A stretch of DNA of 64,000 nucleotides from Arcobacter sp. (GTDB taxonomy: Bacteria > Campylobacterota > Campylobacteria > Campylobacterales > Arcobacteraceae). Both the position numbers and the translations under genes were made by a program. Positions 27,866 to 37,084 of this stretch are shown piece after piece (positions within the stretch are counted from its first letter, which is position 1; every line of letters begins with the position of its first letter). The stretch covers positions 1-64,000 of the forward strand of contig PKUK01000007.1 of NCBI GenBank assembly GCA_002869535.1, in the 5' to 3' direction. The notes under the pieces were generated by a model. The model was not told where the DNA came from. It did no database searches and was given only the letters and a program-made list of their open reading frames with translations.

Positions 27866-28379
27866 TTTTCATTCTTTTTAAAATCTCATAGGTTTTAGTT
27901 ACATCATATGTGGCACTATGATGTTTATCTTCATCAAAATCAATTCCATAATAAAAACAGACCTCATCCAATGTAGGGTTTTTAATCTGTCCATTTTTAT
28001 TTAAGGCTTTTACAAATTGTTTATTCTCTTTCATAGTACAAATATGATTTTGAAACTTTACAATATCTCTTAAATGACGAAGCTCAAAACTTATATTATG
28101 GGCCACCAAAGTCTTAACTCCAGAGCAAAACTCAACAAAATCTTCATCTTCTTTAAAATAAGAAGCATAATTTGACTTTTTACGTATATTTAAAATAGCT
28201 TCAGGAGTAAGCTTATGCACTTCATAGGAGTATTGGTTTACAGGATAACGAGAAAGGTAATATCTATGAAACTTATCCTTTAGTACATATTCTCCATCAA
28301 TTAGCTCTAAGCGTACAGCTGCTGCTTCTATTACATCATGTTCATTATGGGAGTTTGTTTCAAAGTCTAAAATTATCAT
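27849..28379 (-). CDS. DEDDh 3'-5' exonuclease (DnaQ-like)
   Basis: A 176-residue nuclease of the DnaQ/RNase T fold. The three exonuclease motifs are visible: ILDFETNS with Asp and Glu at the N-terminus, TLVAHNISFELRHL in the middle with the second Asp position occupied by Glu (NISFE), and HHSATYDVTKT at the C-terminus with His and Asp. The Glu at motif II is a slight departure from the DEDD consensus. It could be a proofreading-type or repair exonuclease, or an RNase. It starts five bases after the GGDEF-EAL gene stop and may be co-transcribed. Confidence 0.82.
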   Translation of the reverse strand: MIILDFETNSHNEHDVIEAAAVRLELIDGEYVLKDKFHRYYLSRYPVNQYSYEVHKLTPEAILNIRKKSNYASYFKEDEDFVEFCSGVKTLVAHNISFELRHLRDIVKFQNHICTMKENKQFVKALNKNGQIKNPTLDEVCFYYGIDFDEDKHHSATYDVTKTYEILKRMKRKISK

Positions 28380-28384
28380 GCTTA

Positions 28385-30289
28385 TTAACTTTTTTCATAG
28401 GCAGTTGGCTTAGAGAAATGATATCCTTGAGAGTACTCAATTCCTAAAGATTCAACTTTCTCAAAAATCTCTTTACTACATACATACTCTGCTACAAGTT
28501 TTATTTTCGCTTCTTTTGCAAAAGCAACAATACTTTTTACCAATAAAAATGAAACTTCATCTTCAAGTATCTTTTTTATAATAGTGCCATCTATTTTAAT
28601 ATAGTCAGTTTTTATTTCAGTAAGATAAATAAAGTTTGAATATCCACTTCCAAAGTCATCAATAAAGATCTTATATTCTAAGTTTTTAAGCATAAGAAGG
28701 TTTTCTTTGGCATCTTCACAAAGCATTATATCTTCACTCTCAACAACTTCTAAACCTAATCTATTAGCAATATTTTTGTCGTTTGCATAATTTTTTAAAA
28801 TAGTTAAAATAGAGTCATTTATAATATCTTGTGGATTGATATTTACATTAATTTTTATTTTATCATCTTCTAAAAGTCTTTTATAACAAATATCTAGAAC
28901 ATATTTTGTAATATTTCTTAAAATAAATGTTCCTTTTATCACTGGTAAAATTTTATCAGGTGTTATTATCGTCCCATCATTTGCTACTATTCGTAAAAGT
29001 GCTTCATAATGTGAGACCTCTTTTGTTTTTGTATCAACAATTGCTTGATAAAAACAAACTACCCTATCCTCTTCCATAGCCTCTTTTATCTCATTTATAG
29101 AAAGACAAGCATTATTAATATTTTCTTTCTCGTCATAGATTTCAATAGTATTTCTACCCTTATTTTTTGCATTATATAGTGCAATGTCTGCCAACTTAAA
29201 AGCATCAGAAAAGTTTTTTGATTTTTGTGGTACGAGATTAACTCCAATTGAAACAGTAACATCAATGTAGTCTTTTTTGCTTATATAAAACTTTTTATTT
29301 TGAATATTTGTAAAAACTCTCTCAATTACATTAAGTGCACTCAGGTGTTCATCCCTTGATACTTTTGCTAAAATTACAAACTCTTCTCCACCATACCTAA
29401 TGGTAATATCATCTTTACTTCTAATAGTAAGTAAAATTGTATTTGCAACTTCTCTTAATATTTTATCCCCTATATCATGACCATAGGTATCATTAACTTT
29501 TTTAAAATAGTCAATATCTAAAGTTGCCAAGATATAATCATCTAGATTAATGAAGTCTTCCAACTCTTGTAAATAGTTTCTATTGTATACATTAGTTAGT
29601 TTATCTATATATGCTGTTTTTTTAACTGCTGCATATTTTATTGTTTGAATAATAAGAATAATTAAAAATATTGAAGCAATAAATATTATTCCTAATATAC
29701 CATTTTTCATTAGTCGAATTATATTATTAATATCTTCAACTTTTTTAATTGAAAAATCAATTGATAAAATCATTTTCACTTCATTTTTATAAAAAACTGG
29801 AACTAAATAGGTAATAGATAACTCATGTAAAACATCATGTTCTATAACTTGAGGCTCTTTTTTATCAAATATCTCAAGCCATTTTTTATCATCAACATCA
29901 AACTTTTGATTAAAAAATGCTTTTTCTTCAGGCTTTGAACCATCTGCTAAAAATCTAAATATTCCTTTATCATCCCTATATAATAAATATGCATATTTTA
30001 TATTTTTTGTTAGTAGCGTTCTTAAGTTTGTTTCAATTCTTTTTTGTAAAGATTCATTTTCTTTTATATCTTTTACATAATCATTACTATTTTTAAAATA
30101 CTCTTCGATTTCGTGGGCATTGTTTTTAGCGATTGAGATGACATCAAAAGTAGAAATATTTAGCATCTTTTTTTCTATTTTTTCTTCTAATTTTATAGTT
30201 CCATATAATAACAAGGCAAGGACACAAGATACTAAAATAGTCAGGAGTATTATTTGTAAAGGATTCTTTATAAAAGAGTTATCTTTCAT
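28385..30289 (-). CDS. Membrane GGDEF-EAL protein (c-di-GMP synthesis/breakdown)
   Basis: A 634-residue inner-membrane protein. A first transmembrane helix (about 10-30) leads to a periplasmic Cache-like sensor domain (about 30-190; YLLYRDDKGIFRF, SITYLVPVFYKNEVKMILSID), a second helix, a GGDEF domain with intact RYGGEEFVI, and an EAL domain with YEALLRI, DDFGSGYSN and YIKIDGTII. Both domains keep catalytic residues, so it may be bifunctional. I use the ATG at 30289, overlapping the upstream stop as ATGAAAGATAA; a longer start would extend into that gene. It is the third gene of an overlapping receptor-periplasmic protein-GGDEF module. Confidence 0.92.
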   Translation of the reverse strand: MKDNSFIKNPLQIILLTILVSCVLALLLYGTIKLEEKIEKKMLNISTFDVISIAKNNAHEIEEYFKNSNDYVKDIKENESLQKRIETNLRTLLTKNIKYAYLLYRDDKGIFRFLADGSKPEEKAFFNQKFDVDDKKWLEIFDKKEPQVIEHDVLHELSITYLVPVFYKNEVKMILSIDFSIKKVEDINNIIRLMKNGILGIIFIASIFLIILIIQTIKYAAVKKTAYIDKLTNVYNRNYLQELEDFINLDDYILATLDIDYFKKVNDTYGHDIGDKILREVANTILLTIRSKDDITIRYGGEEFVILAKVSRDEHLSALNVIERVFTNIQNKKFYISKKDYIDVTVSIGVNLVPQKSKNFSDAFKLADIALYNAKNKGRNTIEIYDEKENINNACLSINEIKEAMEEDRVVCFYQAIVDTKTKEVSHYEALLRIVANDGTIITPDKILPVIKGTFILRNITKYVLDICYKRLLEDDKIKINVNINPQDIINDSILTILKNYANDKNIANRLGLEVVESEDIMLCEDAKENLLMLKNLEYKIFIDDFGSGYSNFIYLTEIKTDYIKIDGTIIKKILEDEVSFLLVKSIVAFAKEAKIKLVAEYVCSKEIFEKVESLGIEYSQGYHFSKPTAYEKS

Positions 30290-30743
30290 CAAAGTCCTCA
30301 ACAAACTGCTTATAATCACTTGGTAATTTTATATTTCTTTGTTTAAGTCTTGTTTTTATAAAAACAATATTAGGTCTACTCTTATTCCAAAAGAATGCTC
30401 CGTAAAATCTCTTATCAGATAACAATCTTCTGTAATTATTTGTAAAAAATAGTTTATTATTTTCAGAACATAAACTATCAGTACTAATTACTTTTTTAAC
30501 AAATACAAAGTTTTAACTTTCACAACTTTCACTTAGTGTAAAATATTTTGAATAAATATTTTTTTCCATATCTGAAATATTTGGAATAAAAAGTTTTATT
30601 TCATCTTTTATAGAGTTTTTTGCAATCTTAACTATTATCTTAGCTTCAAGGTCTATTTCTTTATCATACTCTTTTACTAAAAAAGTATATTGGGAAGAAA
30701 AAGCCAATGATATAAATGCAAGTGTTAATATTATAATTCTCAT
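30279..30743 (-). pseudogene. Small periplasmic protein (YfiR-like position), interrupted by one in-frame TAA
   Basis: The frame from the ATG at 30743 encodes a signal peptide (MRIIILTLAFISLAFS) and about 60 more residues, then TAA at 30513-30515. The same frame stays open for a further 77 codons (NFVFVKKVISTD, FFTNNYRRLL, YGAFFWNKSRPNIVFIK) to a TAA at 30279 that overlaps the GGDEF-EAL start. That downstream coding stretch, and the overlaps at both ends, show one 154-residue gene with a nonsense codon at position 77. I do not recognise the family with certainty. Size, secretion and place next to a membrane GGDEF protein recall YfiR, the periplasmic repressor of YfiN; that is inference. Confidence 0.78.
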
Positions 30744-32644
30744 TAGAATACCCACTTCATTGTTAAGCTAACACTTCTACCATAATCTTTTGTAGCAAAA
30801 GTCTCACTTGTTGTTCCATCTACATTTAGGGATTGAGTAGATTTATCAAGAAGGTTTTCACCTTTTAAACTCAAAGTTAAATCTTTTGTTATGTTATAAG
30901 TTGACCCAACACTTAAATCAAAGGCACTACTAACATGAACATTTTTATAATCAAAAGCACTTTTATAATTTAAAGATGTAAAGTATTGAAACTTGTTATA
31001 TTCACCCATGTACTTTGCATATCCACCTCTTTGTGAATTGTTTGGTATTTCACTCAAATTAGTTAGATAATAGTTTAGTTTAAGTTTGTTTTCTTCAGAA
31101 AATTTGTACTCATAATCAAAAATCACACCTTCTGTTTTTATTGTATGATCTACATTTACATATCCCACAGAAGCTAAATATATAAAATCATCTATATTTA
31201 CATGGTCATAAGTAATCCCAAATTTTGAATTTTCTGTAGTAAAGACTCCTTCAACAGTATAAATTTCATATTTTTGATCTTTTAAATTTTTATTTGTGGG
31301 TAATGCAAAATCCACATTAGAAAAGAGTTGAGGCACTGTAGTTTTTGTATAAAAACTTTTTAATCCAAAGTTTTCAAATGGAGTATAAATTGTCCCTACT
31401 CTGTAAAGATTATAGGTATTATCACTTACAAGACCACTTCTTTTATACTGATCAACTTTAACATTTCCAATTAGTATCAAGTCATCTTTTACTTTGTAAT
31501 CATCTTGTAGTAAAAAGGAACGAACACTTTCTTTATCAAAATCATTTAATTGTCCAATGTCAACAAAAGTCCCTGCATTAACTATTGTTCTATTTTTTAC
31601 TTCATATTTTTTATTTTCCACACTAATTGCTGCTAAAATATTATTTTTTTTGTATTCAAAAGATTTAGAAAGGTATGCATTTGTTTTTGTAAACTCTAGC
31701 TTCTCATTAACCTTTGTTATATTTGGGTAAAGATTAGGAGGCATATTAAATGGAATTAGTGATATTTTTTCATCATTTATTTCACTATATTCTCTTGTTT
31801 GTTTTCCTATAGAAACGCTAGCTTTTATTGACTTATCATCAAGAAAATATTTTGTCACTCCTAAAAAATAATCCTTAGATAAAAGTTCACCACTATTTGG
31901 AACTACATCTTTTGATTGTCCCATATAATTATCTTTTTTCACATCTGAATATCCAAAGTTAACAGTTGTAGTATCATTTTGAACATCTAAGTATAGATAT
32001 CTTCTATGGGTATCATTATAAAGCTTTCTATTTTTATAGGTTGAATCATCTTTTAATTTTGTATTATTAGCATATAACAAATATGACCAATCATTTCCAA
32101 GTTGTGAGGAGTATGTAAAACCATTGGAATGAGAGCTACTGTTAGATACGGTAGATGTTAGTTCAGCACCGTTTTCTTTTAAAGGTGATTTTGTATAAAG
32201 CCTTATAAAATATATCCCACTATCATTACCTAAAGCAAATGAGCTTTCACCATAATATATCTCAATATGGTCTATGAAATCTAAAGGTAAATCACCCCAA
32301 GAAAGAAATGGTGATTTGCTATACGCAGAGCTAATTTCATGGTCGTCAATAAAAAATCTAAAAAAACCACTAGTTGTAGTCTTACTTCCAGCAAGTGAGG
32401 GATTATATACTCCATAACGATTTTTATTTAGAGTAAAAAGAGGAAGTTCTTTTAAGATATCACTTAACTTATTATATTGCATTAGCTGAATATCTTTTTG
32501 TGAGTAGATGTAAACATGTCCCATCTTCTCATCTACTGTTTTCAAAGATTTTTCGGTAGTTGTTTCATAATCATGAAGTAGTGATTCTAGAGTATCAGAT
32601 AACAAAGTTGCAAAAAGTAAACAAAATAGTATTATCAGTCTCAT
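30743..32644 (-). CDS. TonB-dependent-receptor-like outer-membrane protein
   Basis: A 633-residue outer-membrane protein with a short signal peptide (about residues 1-16), a plug-like domain (IYSQKDIQLMQYNKLSDILKE, then DFIDHIEIYYG, typical plug strands), and a long beta-barrel rich in aromatic strand ends, finishing with LTMKWVF, a C-terminal Phe as in barrel proteins. I see no convincing TonB box. The stop overlaps the start of the small periplasmic gene as TAATG. The linkage to a periplasmic protein and a GGDEF-EAL protein suggests a signalling role rather than simple uptake; ligand unknown. Confidence 0.85.
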   Translation of the reverse strand: MRLIILFCLLFATLLSDTLESLLHDYETTTEKSLKTVDEKMGHVYIYSQKDIQLMQYNKLSDILKELPLFTLNKNRYGVYNPSLAGSKTTTSGFFRFFIDDHEISSAYSKSPFLSWGDLPLDFIDHIEIYYGESSFALGNDSGIYFIRLYTKSPLKENGAELTSTVSNSSSHSNGFTYSSQLGNDWSYLLYANNTKLKDDSTYKNRKLYNDTHRRYLYLDVQNDTTTVNFGYSDVKKDNYMGQSKDVVPNSGELLSKDYFLGVTKYFLDDKSIKASVSIGKQTREYSEINDEKISLIPFNMPPNLYPNITKVNEKLEFTKTNAYLSKSFEYKKNNILAAISVENKKYEVKNRTIVNAGTFVDIGQLNDFDKESVRSFLLQDDYKVKDDLILIGNVKVDQYKRSGLVSDNTYNLYRVGTIYTPFENFGLKSFYTKTTVPQLFSNVDFALPTNKNLKDQKYEIYTVEGVFTTENSKFGITYDHVNIDDFIYLASVGYVNVDHTIKTEGVIFDYEYKFSEENKLKLNYYLTNLSEIPNNSQRGGYAKYMGEYNKFQYFTSLNYKSAFDYKNVHVSSAFDLSVGSTYNITKDLTLSLKGENLLDKSTQSLNVDGTTSETFATKDYGRSVSLTMKWVF

Positions 32645-32729
32645 TTATATCCAATATATTAATTAAAGGTTATATTTTATCAAAGATAACTTTAATTTAG
32701 CTCATATAATAATTGTAATAATTTTGTAC

Positions 32730-34172
32730 TTATCTAGCATCAAAAGCTGATAAAACCTTATATTCATTATAAGCAAAATCATCTGTCATGCCTGTAACAT
32801 AATCAATAATAAGTCTTGTTCTATAATACCACTCTTCTAACTTATACTTTTCAATATCCTCTTTTGATAGTTTTGCTGTTGCACTTTTATATGCAACAAT
32901 ATGTTTTGAAGACAACCTTTTAATAAGTCGTTGAGACATAAAACAAGATATTCTTTTGTCATCCACTAAATCTTCAAATTCACTAAAGTCAAGTTTTAAT
33001 AAGGCAGAATAAGTATCTAAAAGTGTAGTTAGTATTTTATGTCCCTTTAACTCTAAAGTCTGAACATCTTTATTATTGTAAATATATTTCACAGAGATAT
33101 TTTGTAAAACTGTTATTGCTTTTGTATATTTGCTTTGTTTATCAAACTCCAATAAAGCACTATCAAATCTACCTGCAAAAATATCCTCATGGTTATTTAG
33201 ATATACACTTGAAACATGTTCCACTAAAGCATGGGTTAGTTTAGCTCTTGTTAAAGTCCAAAAAAGATTGAATTGATAAGGTTCATCCTCTTTGTCTTTT
33301 GCTTTTTTATAAAAAACATCTACAAGGTCTAACAAATAAGTTTCATCTAATTCTTCACACTCTTTTTTTATGAGATTGTATATTTGTTCAAAGTCTAATA
33401 TCCCCTTATCAACAGCATCCTCTAAATCTGCATTTAAGTAGCTTATATAATCAGCAGCTTCCATAATATAAGTTATAGGAAAACGATGCCCTATATTAGT
33501 ATCTAATGCTTCATAAATATTTTCCACAAGCTCTTTTTCACTGTAATAAAAGCCTGGTTTCTTTTTTATATAATATAACTCTTCATCTTTTGTAGGTTTT
33601 GGTTCAAATGCACCTCTTGTATACTTTATCACTGATGCCATTTGAGAATAAGATAGATTTAGTCTTTGAAGTTTTGATATTACTCTTATAGCTTGTGCAT
33701 TTCCATCATAGTTGCAAATATCTCTTACTAACATCTCTTTAAAAGACCTATTTTTATCCCCTACTTCAATCAAATTATCTAAAATCTTAACTCCACTATT
33801 TTGCATCCAAGAGTTTATTGCAACTTCGGCAAAGTGTCCAAAGGGAGGATTGCCAATATCATGTAGTAAACTTGTCATTTCAGCAGTGGATATAAAAACA
33901 TCTTTTAACTCATCTAATCCATACTTCCCTTCACACTTTTTTATAATTGTTTTCGCAATAAATCTAGCAGATTGGGATACTTCTAAAGAGTGTGTTAGCC
34001 TACTTCGTACAGCTGCATTTAACTCTAATGGAAAAACTTGTGTTTTCTTTTGCAATCTTCTAAGAGCGGGGGCTGATAGTATTCGTCCTCTGTCACTTTC
34101 AGTTGAAATATCAATATCACTCATGGGATAGAGTTCTCTGTGTAAAGTTAATTTTTTATTATAATCTATCAT
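32730..34172 (-). CDS. dgt: dGTP triphosphohydrolase (HD domain)
   Basis: A 480-residue HD-superfamily enzyme that hydrolyses dGTP to deoxyguanosine and triphosphate. Signature elements are SDRGRILSAPALRRLQKKTQVFPL, RSRLTHSLEVSQSARFI containing the first His, and the HD pair in TSLLHDIGNPPFGHFAE, then a later IMEAADYISYLNADLEDAVDKG with the last Asp. Its length suits the longer dGTPase class. It is divergent from the DJ-1 gene and lies 85 bases upstream of the receptor gene on the same strand. Confidence 0.93.
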   Translation of the reverse strand: MIDYNKKLTLHRELYPMSDIDISTESDRGRILSAPALRRLQKKTQVFPLELNAAVRSRLTHSLEVSQSARFIAKTIIKKCEGKYGLDELKDVFISTAEMTSLLHDIGNPPFGHFAEVAINSWMQNSGVKILDNLIEVGDKNRSFKEMLVRDICNYDGNAQAIRVISKLQRLNLSYSQMASVIKYTRGAFEPKPTKDEELYYIKKKPGFYYSEKELVENIYEALDTNIGHRFPITYIMEAADYISYLNADLEDAVDKGILDFEQIYNLIKKECEELDETYLLDLVDVFYKKAKDKEDEPYQFNLFWTLTRAKLTHALVEHVSSVYLNNHEDIFAGRFDSALLEFDKQSKYTKAITVLQNISVKYIYNNKDVQTLELKGHKILTTLLDTYSALLKLDFSEFEDLVDDKRISCFMSQRLIKRLSSKHIVAYKSATAKLSKEDIEKYKLEEWYYRTRLIIDYVTGMTDDFAYNEYKVLSAFDAR

Positions 34173-34240
34173 CTATATTTATCTTTTAATTTTATTTTTT
34201 TTATTATATCTTTTTTAAGATTTTATGCAAAATAGTATTG

Positions 34241-34261
34241 TAGTTGCACAATATGCAACTA
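34241..34261. promoter_or_regulatory. 21-bp palindrome upstream of the DJ-1/PfpI gene
   Basis: TAGTTGCA and TGCAACTA form perfect 8-bp arms around CAATA, about 80 bases before the DJ-1-family start. A dyad of this size suits a dimeric repressor. The IclR-type gene just downstream of the DJ-1 gene is the natural candidate regulator (inference). Confidence 0.45.
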
Positions 34262-34339
34262 GAAAAAACTAATCCAAAAATAAATTAATTATTAAAATTT
34301 AATGCTATAAAATTAAAAAATTAACAAAAAGGAGATTTT

Positions 34340-34903
34340 ATGTCAAAAAAAATACTTATTATTGCTGGGGATTTTGTTGAAGATTATGAAATGATGGTTC
34401 CATTTCAATGTCTTTTAATGTTAGGTCATAGTGTTGATGTTGTTTGTCCTAATAAAAAAGAAGGGGAACAAATCAAAACTGCAATTCATGATTTTGAAGG
34501 TGATCAAACCTATAGTGAAAAACCTGGTCATAATTTTACATTAAATGCTACTTTTGATGAGATTGATGAAAATAGCTATGATGCACTTTTGATTCCTGGT
34601 GGACGAGCTCCTGAATACATAAGATTAACCCCAAGAGTTTTAGAGATAGTTCAAAACTTCAACTCAAAAAATAAACCTATAGCTTCTGTTTGTCATGGAG
34701 TTCAAGTATTAGTTGCAGCGGGAATTGTTAAAGATAGAACTTGTTCTTGTTATCCAGCTTGTGCACCTGATCTTACTACAAATGGTGGAAAATGGGCAGA
34801 TATTGGCTTTGAAGATGCATATGTGGATGGAAACTTAGTAACAGCTGCTGCTTGGCCAGCACATCCAAAATGGCTTGCAAAATTCAACGAACTTCTTGTT
34901 TAA
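34340..34903 (+). CDS. DJ-1/PfpI family protein
   Basis: A 187-residue class I amidotransferase-like protein of the DJ-1/PfpI superfamily, whose members act as glyoxalases, chaperones or proteases. The nucleophile elbow is [14 protein letters not shown] with the conserved Cys followed by His, and the conserved acidic residue is in [11 protein letters not shown] near the N-terminus. [10 protein letters not shown] supplies the usual third motif. A strong AAGGAGA site precedes the ATG. An interrupted IclR-type regulator gene follows after 64 bases, separated by a hairpin. Confidence 0.9.
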   Translation: MSKKILIIAGDFVEDYEMMVPFQCLLMLGHSVDVVCPNKKEGEQIKTAIHDFEGDQTYSEKPGHNFTLNATFDEIDENSYDALLIPGGRAPEYIRLTPRVLEIVQNFNSKNKPIASVCHGVQVLVAAGIVKDRTCSCYPACAPDLTTNGGKWADIGFEDAYVDGNLVTAAAWPAHPKWLAKFNELLV

Positions 34904-34909
34904 AACTTT

Positions 34910-34940
34910 ATAACAGAACTGCAAAAGTAGTTCTGTTATT
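34910..34940 (+). terminator. Hairpin between the DJ-1 gene and the IclR-type gene
   Basis: An 11-bp perfect stem (ATAACAGAACT with AGTTCTGTTAT) and an 8-base loop start six bases after the stop codon, followed by TTTGATATAATAAATT. It may end the DJ-1 transcript partially; the TATAAT just behind it could be a -10 box for the regulator gene. Confidence 0.5.
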
Positions 34941-34967
34941 TGATATAATAAATTAAAAAGAGTTATT

Positions 34968-35699
34968 ATGTCAACTAACAAATCTTTTACAAAAGGTTTA
35001 CACGTTTACAAGACAATAGTAAATCATGGTAAACCTATCTTAGCAAAACAGTTATGTGAAAAATTAAACATAGAAAAAAGCACCATGTCAAGACTTCTAA
35101 AAACTCTCTATGAAGAAGGCTTTATAACATATTTAGAAAAATCAAATGAAATCATAGCTACAGATATAAATAGCTCTACAAACAATAAAACAAGAATAGA
35201 ACTTATGGTAAAAAAAACAAAAGCTTTACTAGAATAGATCTACTCCATCACAAATGAGTGCTCATATTTAGGTATCTTTGATAATTACAAGATTTTATAT
35301 CTAAATCAATTTGATAACTCAGATAGGAAAATAAAAACAAGAAATAAAATAGGACTACAAGCTCCTCTACACACCAACGCCTTAGGAAAATCCATCCTAG
35401 CTTTTGGAAACTATGATTTACAAAAAATAAAACTAAACTCATACACACATAACACCATCACAAATATTGCAAGTCTAGAAAACATCTTAAATGATGTGAG
35501 AGAAAAAGGTTACTCAATAGATGACAAAGAGTATCAAGATGGGATGAGATGTGTTGCTGTTCCCCTATTCAATCATCAAAATATACTTATAGGTGCAGTT
35601 GGAATATCTGGCACAAAAGATAGATTGACTCTTGAAAAGTCCCATGAGTCTGGGGAGATGCTTTTGGATATTGTTAATAAGTATTCTATTGTTTTGTGA
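34968..35699 (+). pseudogene. IclR-family transcriptional regulator, interrupted by one in-frame TAG
   Basis: The first 89 codons encode an IclR-type winged helix (SFTKGLHVYKTIVNHGKPILAKQL as two parts, then TMSRLLKTLYEEGFI). TAG at 35235-35237 stops the frame, which then stays open for 153 codons in the same register to TGA at 35697-35699 and encodes the effector domain: LGIFDNYKILYLNQ, APLHTNALGKSILAF (the typical IclR pocket motif), DGMRCVAVPLFN and GAVGISGTKDRL. Total 243 residues fits the family. A single substitution (for example GAG to TAG) explains it. Without readthrough only the DNA-binding part would be made. Confidence 0.88.
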
Positions 35700-36121
35700 A
35701 ACATTCTCTTGAAAAGCAAAGCTTTCCGCTTTCTCACTTTTTAGTTGTAAAAAGTAAGACAAAAAGCAACCAGACGAGTTGATGAAGGCAAAGTCTGTAA
35801 AGAATTAAAGTTTGAACTATCGTATGTAAATTTAGCAAATAGAAATTACAAATCTAGACAAATCAAAAATGCAAATGTCATTATCCCACCTTTGATTTCC
35901 AACATTTGCAAAAGCCGAGCGTTTATTTTTCTCTTTTCTAAACAAGATTGGAAACTGTTTGAGTGTTTAAAAGTTGCTAAGTGCAAGTTTTAATAAATGA
36001 GTTTTGCCAAGCAGAAAAGATAAAAATAATAAGTGAGGGAACCCAAAGGGCTTTGAAACTCTGTTGGTGGCTTTCTTGTTTCTTCTTTGCCATCAAAGAA
36101 GAAAAGTGCCAAAACCTTTAA
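35700..36121. repeat. Non-coding 420-bp block with inverted repeats, repeat-like
   Basis: No frame is open across this stretch and composition differs from its neighbours, with more GC and purine/pyrimidine runs. It contains a perfect 11-bp inverted repeat TTTCTTCTTTG/CAAAGAAGAAA around CCAT at 36079-36104, flanked by GGC and GCC, and an 8-bp pair GCAAATGT/ACATTTGC at 35871-35878 and 35902-35909. The segment near 36040-36115 (GGCACTTTTCTTCTTTG on the minus strand) looks like a dispersed intergenic repeat seen in many genomes, though I cannot test copy number here. The hairpin could terminate mgtC transcription. Confidence 0.5.
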
Positions 36122-36553
36122 TTATGAGTACTTCTTCTTAAACGGTTTGGCAAAATTAAAAATAAGAAAGCCTACAAGAGACAATACAATAGCGATTTCA
36201 TAACGACTATAGGCTACTGATATTCCAATAGCCCCAGTAATCCATAAACCTGCTGCTGTTGCAGTACCCTGTGTGCCTTCTTTACTTTTAAAGATAGCTC
36301 CACCACCAATAAAGCCCATACCAGTGATGATACCATACATTACTCTTGCCTCAGCATCAGAACCTTCATACACACTCATACCAACAAGCATAAAGGCACA
36401 TGATGAAATAGCTACCAGAGGAAAAGTTCTCAACCCTGCACCTCGATCATTTAATTCTCGATTGAGAGCTATGGGAAGTGCTAGTAAAAATGTAGCTCCC
36501 AACTGAAATAAATGAAATATGATTAAATCTAGCTCTAATTGCATATTAAACAT
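36122..36553 (-). CDS. MgtC/SapB family membrane protein
   Basis: A 143-residue inner-membrane protein with four to five hydrophobic helices. Family hallmarks are PIALNRELNDRGAGLRTFPLVAISSC and GIITGMGFIGGGAIFK, followed by GTATAAGLWITGAIG. MgtC-type proteins influence magnesium adaptation and membrane ATPase activity; the short form here lacks the C-terminal cytoplasmic domain of Salmonella MgtC and is more like SapB/YhiD. AGGAG lies seven bases before the ATG. Arginine codons include CGA, unusual among immediate neighbours. Confidence 0.92.
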   Translation of the reverse strand: MFNMQLELDLIIFHLFQLGATFLLALPIALNRELNDRGAGLRTFPLVAISSCAFMLVGMSVYEGSDAEARVMYGIITGMGFIGGGAIFKSKEGTQGTATAAGLWITGAIGISVAYSRYEIAIVLSLVGFLIFNFAKPFKKKYS

Positions 36554-36662
36554 AATTAGGCTCCTTTTTCATAACTGTCATTAATAATATATTTTATATA
36601 AAACAGCCTTAAATTAGTAATACAATATACAAAAAAAGAGTTTTAAAGGAAAATGAGATTTG

Positions 36663-36998
36663 TTAAGAGTATATTTTTTCTGCTTTTGATAAATGATTTT
36701 TCTTACAGGTTTTACATATTAGATGAAATACTGCTTCATTTTCTTCACAACTAACACAAGGATTAGAAAGGGATGGCGAGTCTTTAAATGATATTTTCTT
36801 TTTTGCATTTTTATTTGCCATAAATGCTACATTTAAGATGGGGTCTAATTGTAGTTTTTTTAAAACTTTTTGAGAAGTATACAAGTTCCTAGATACTGCT
36901 CTTCTTACCTTATAGTGCGATGACTTTGAGAGTTTTTTCAACTCTTTTGAATCTACACTTTTATTAGCTAATTCAATATCTTTAATAAGTTTTTTCAT
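36663..36998 (-). CDS. Small protein with LRV-like helical repeats and a C-terminal Cys4 knuckle
   Basis: A 111-residue basic protein. Its middle (ELKKLSKSSHYKVRRAVSRN, then SQKVLKKLQLDP and AFMANKN) resembles variant leucine-rich/HEAT-like repeats of the type that read LAxDxxxxVRxAVAxNP. The C-terminus has two CxxC pairs (PCVSCEENEAVFHLICKTCKKN, about residues 77-98), a likely zinc site. I use the ATG at 36998 because AGAGGA precedes it. No function is known to me; a nucleic-acid or protein-binding adaptor is possible. Confidence 0.7.
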   Translation of the reverse strand: MKKLIKDIELANKSVDSKELKKLSKSSHYKVRRAVSRNLYTSQKVLKKLQLDPILNVAFMANKNAKKKISFKDSPSLSNPCVSCEENEAVFHLICKTCKKNHLSKAEKIYS

Positions 36999-37084
36999 TT
37001 TATTTTTTCCTCTTTTATCAACTAGTGCCATTTTAAATTAAAATGGTATCAATATAGTGACAAGAGAAAAATTTATACAAAGAT

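Noticed and set aside
33712-34131. 139-codon plus-strand frame opposite dgt
   Set aside because: It mirrors the HD-domain coding sequence of dgt, which has strong motif support; the plus-strand product has no recognisable features.
35496-35699. Independent small gene starting at 35496
   Set aside because: It is in frame with the IclR gene upstream and encodes the end of the IclR effector domain; it lacks its own ribosome binding site.
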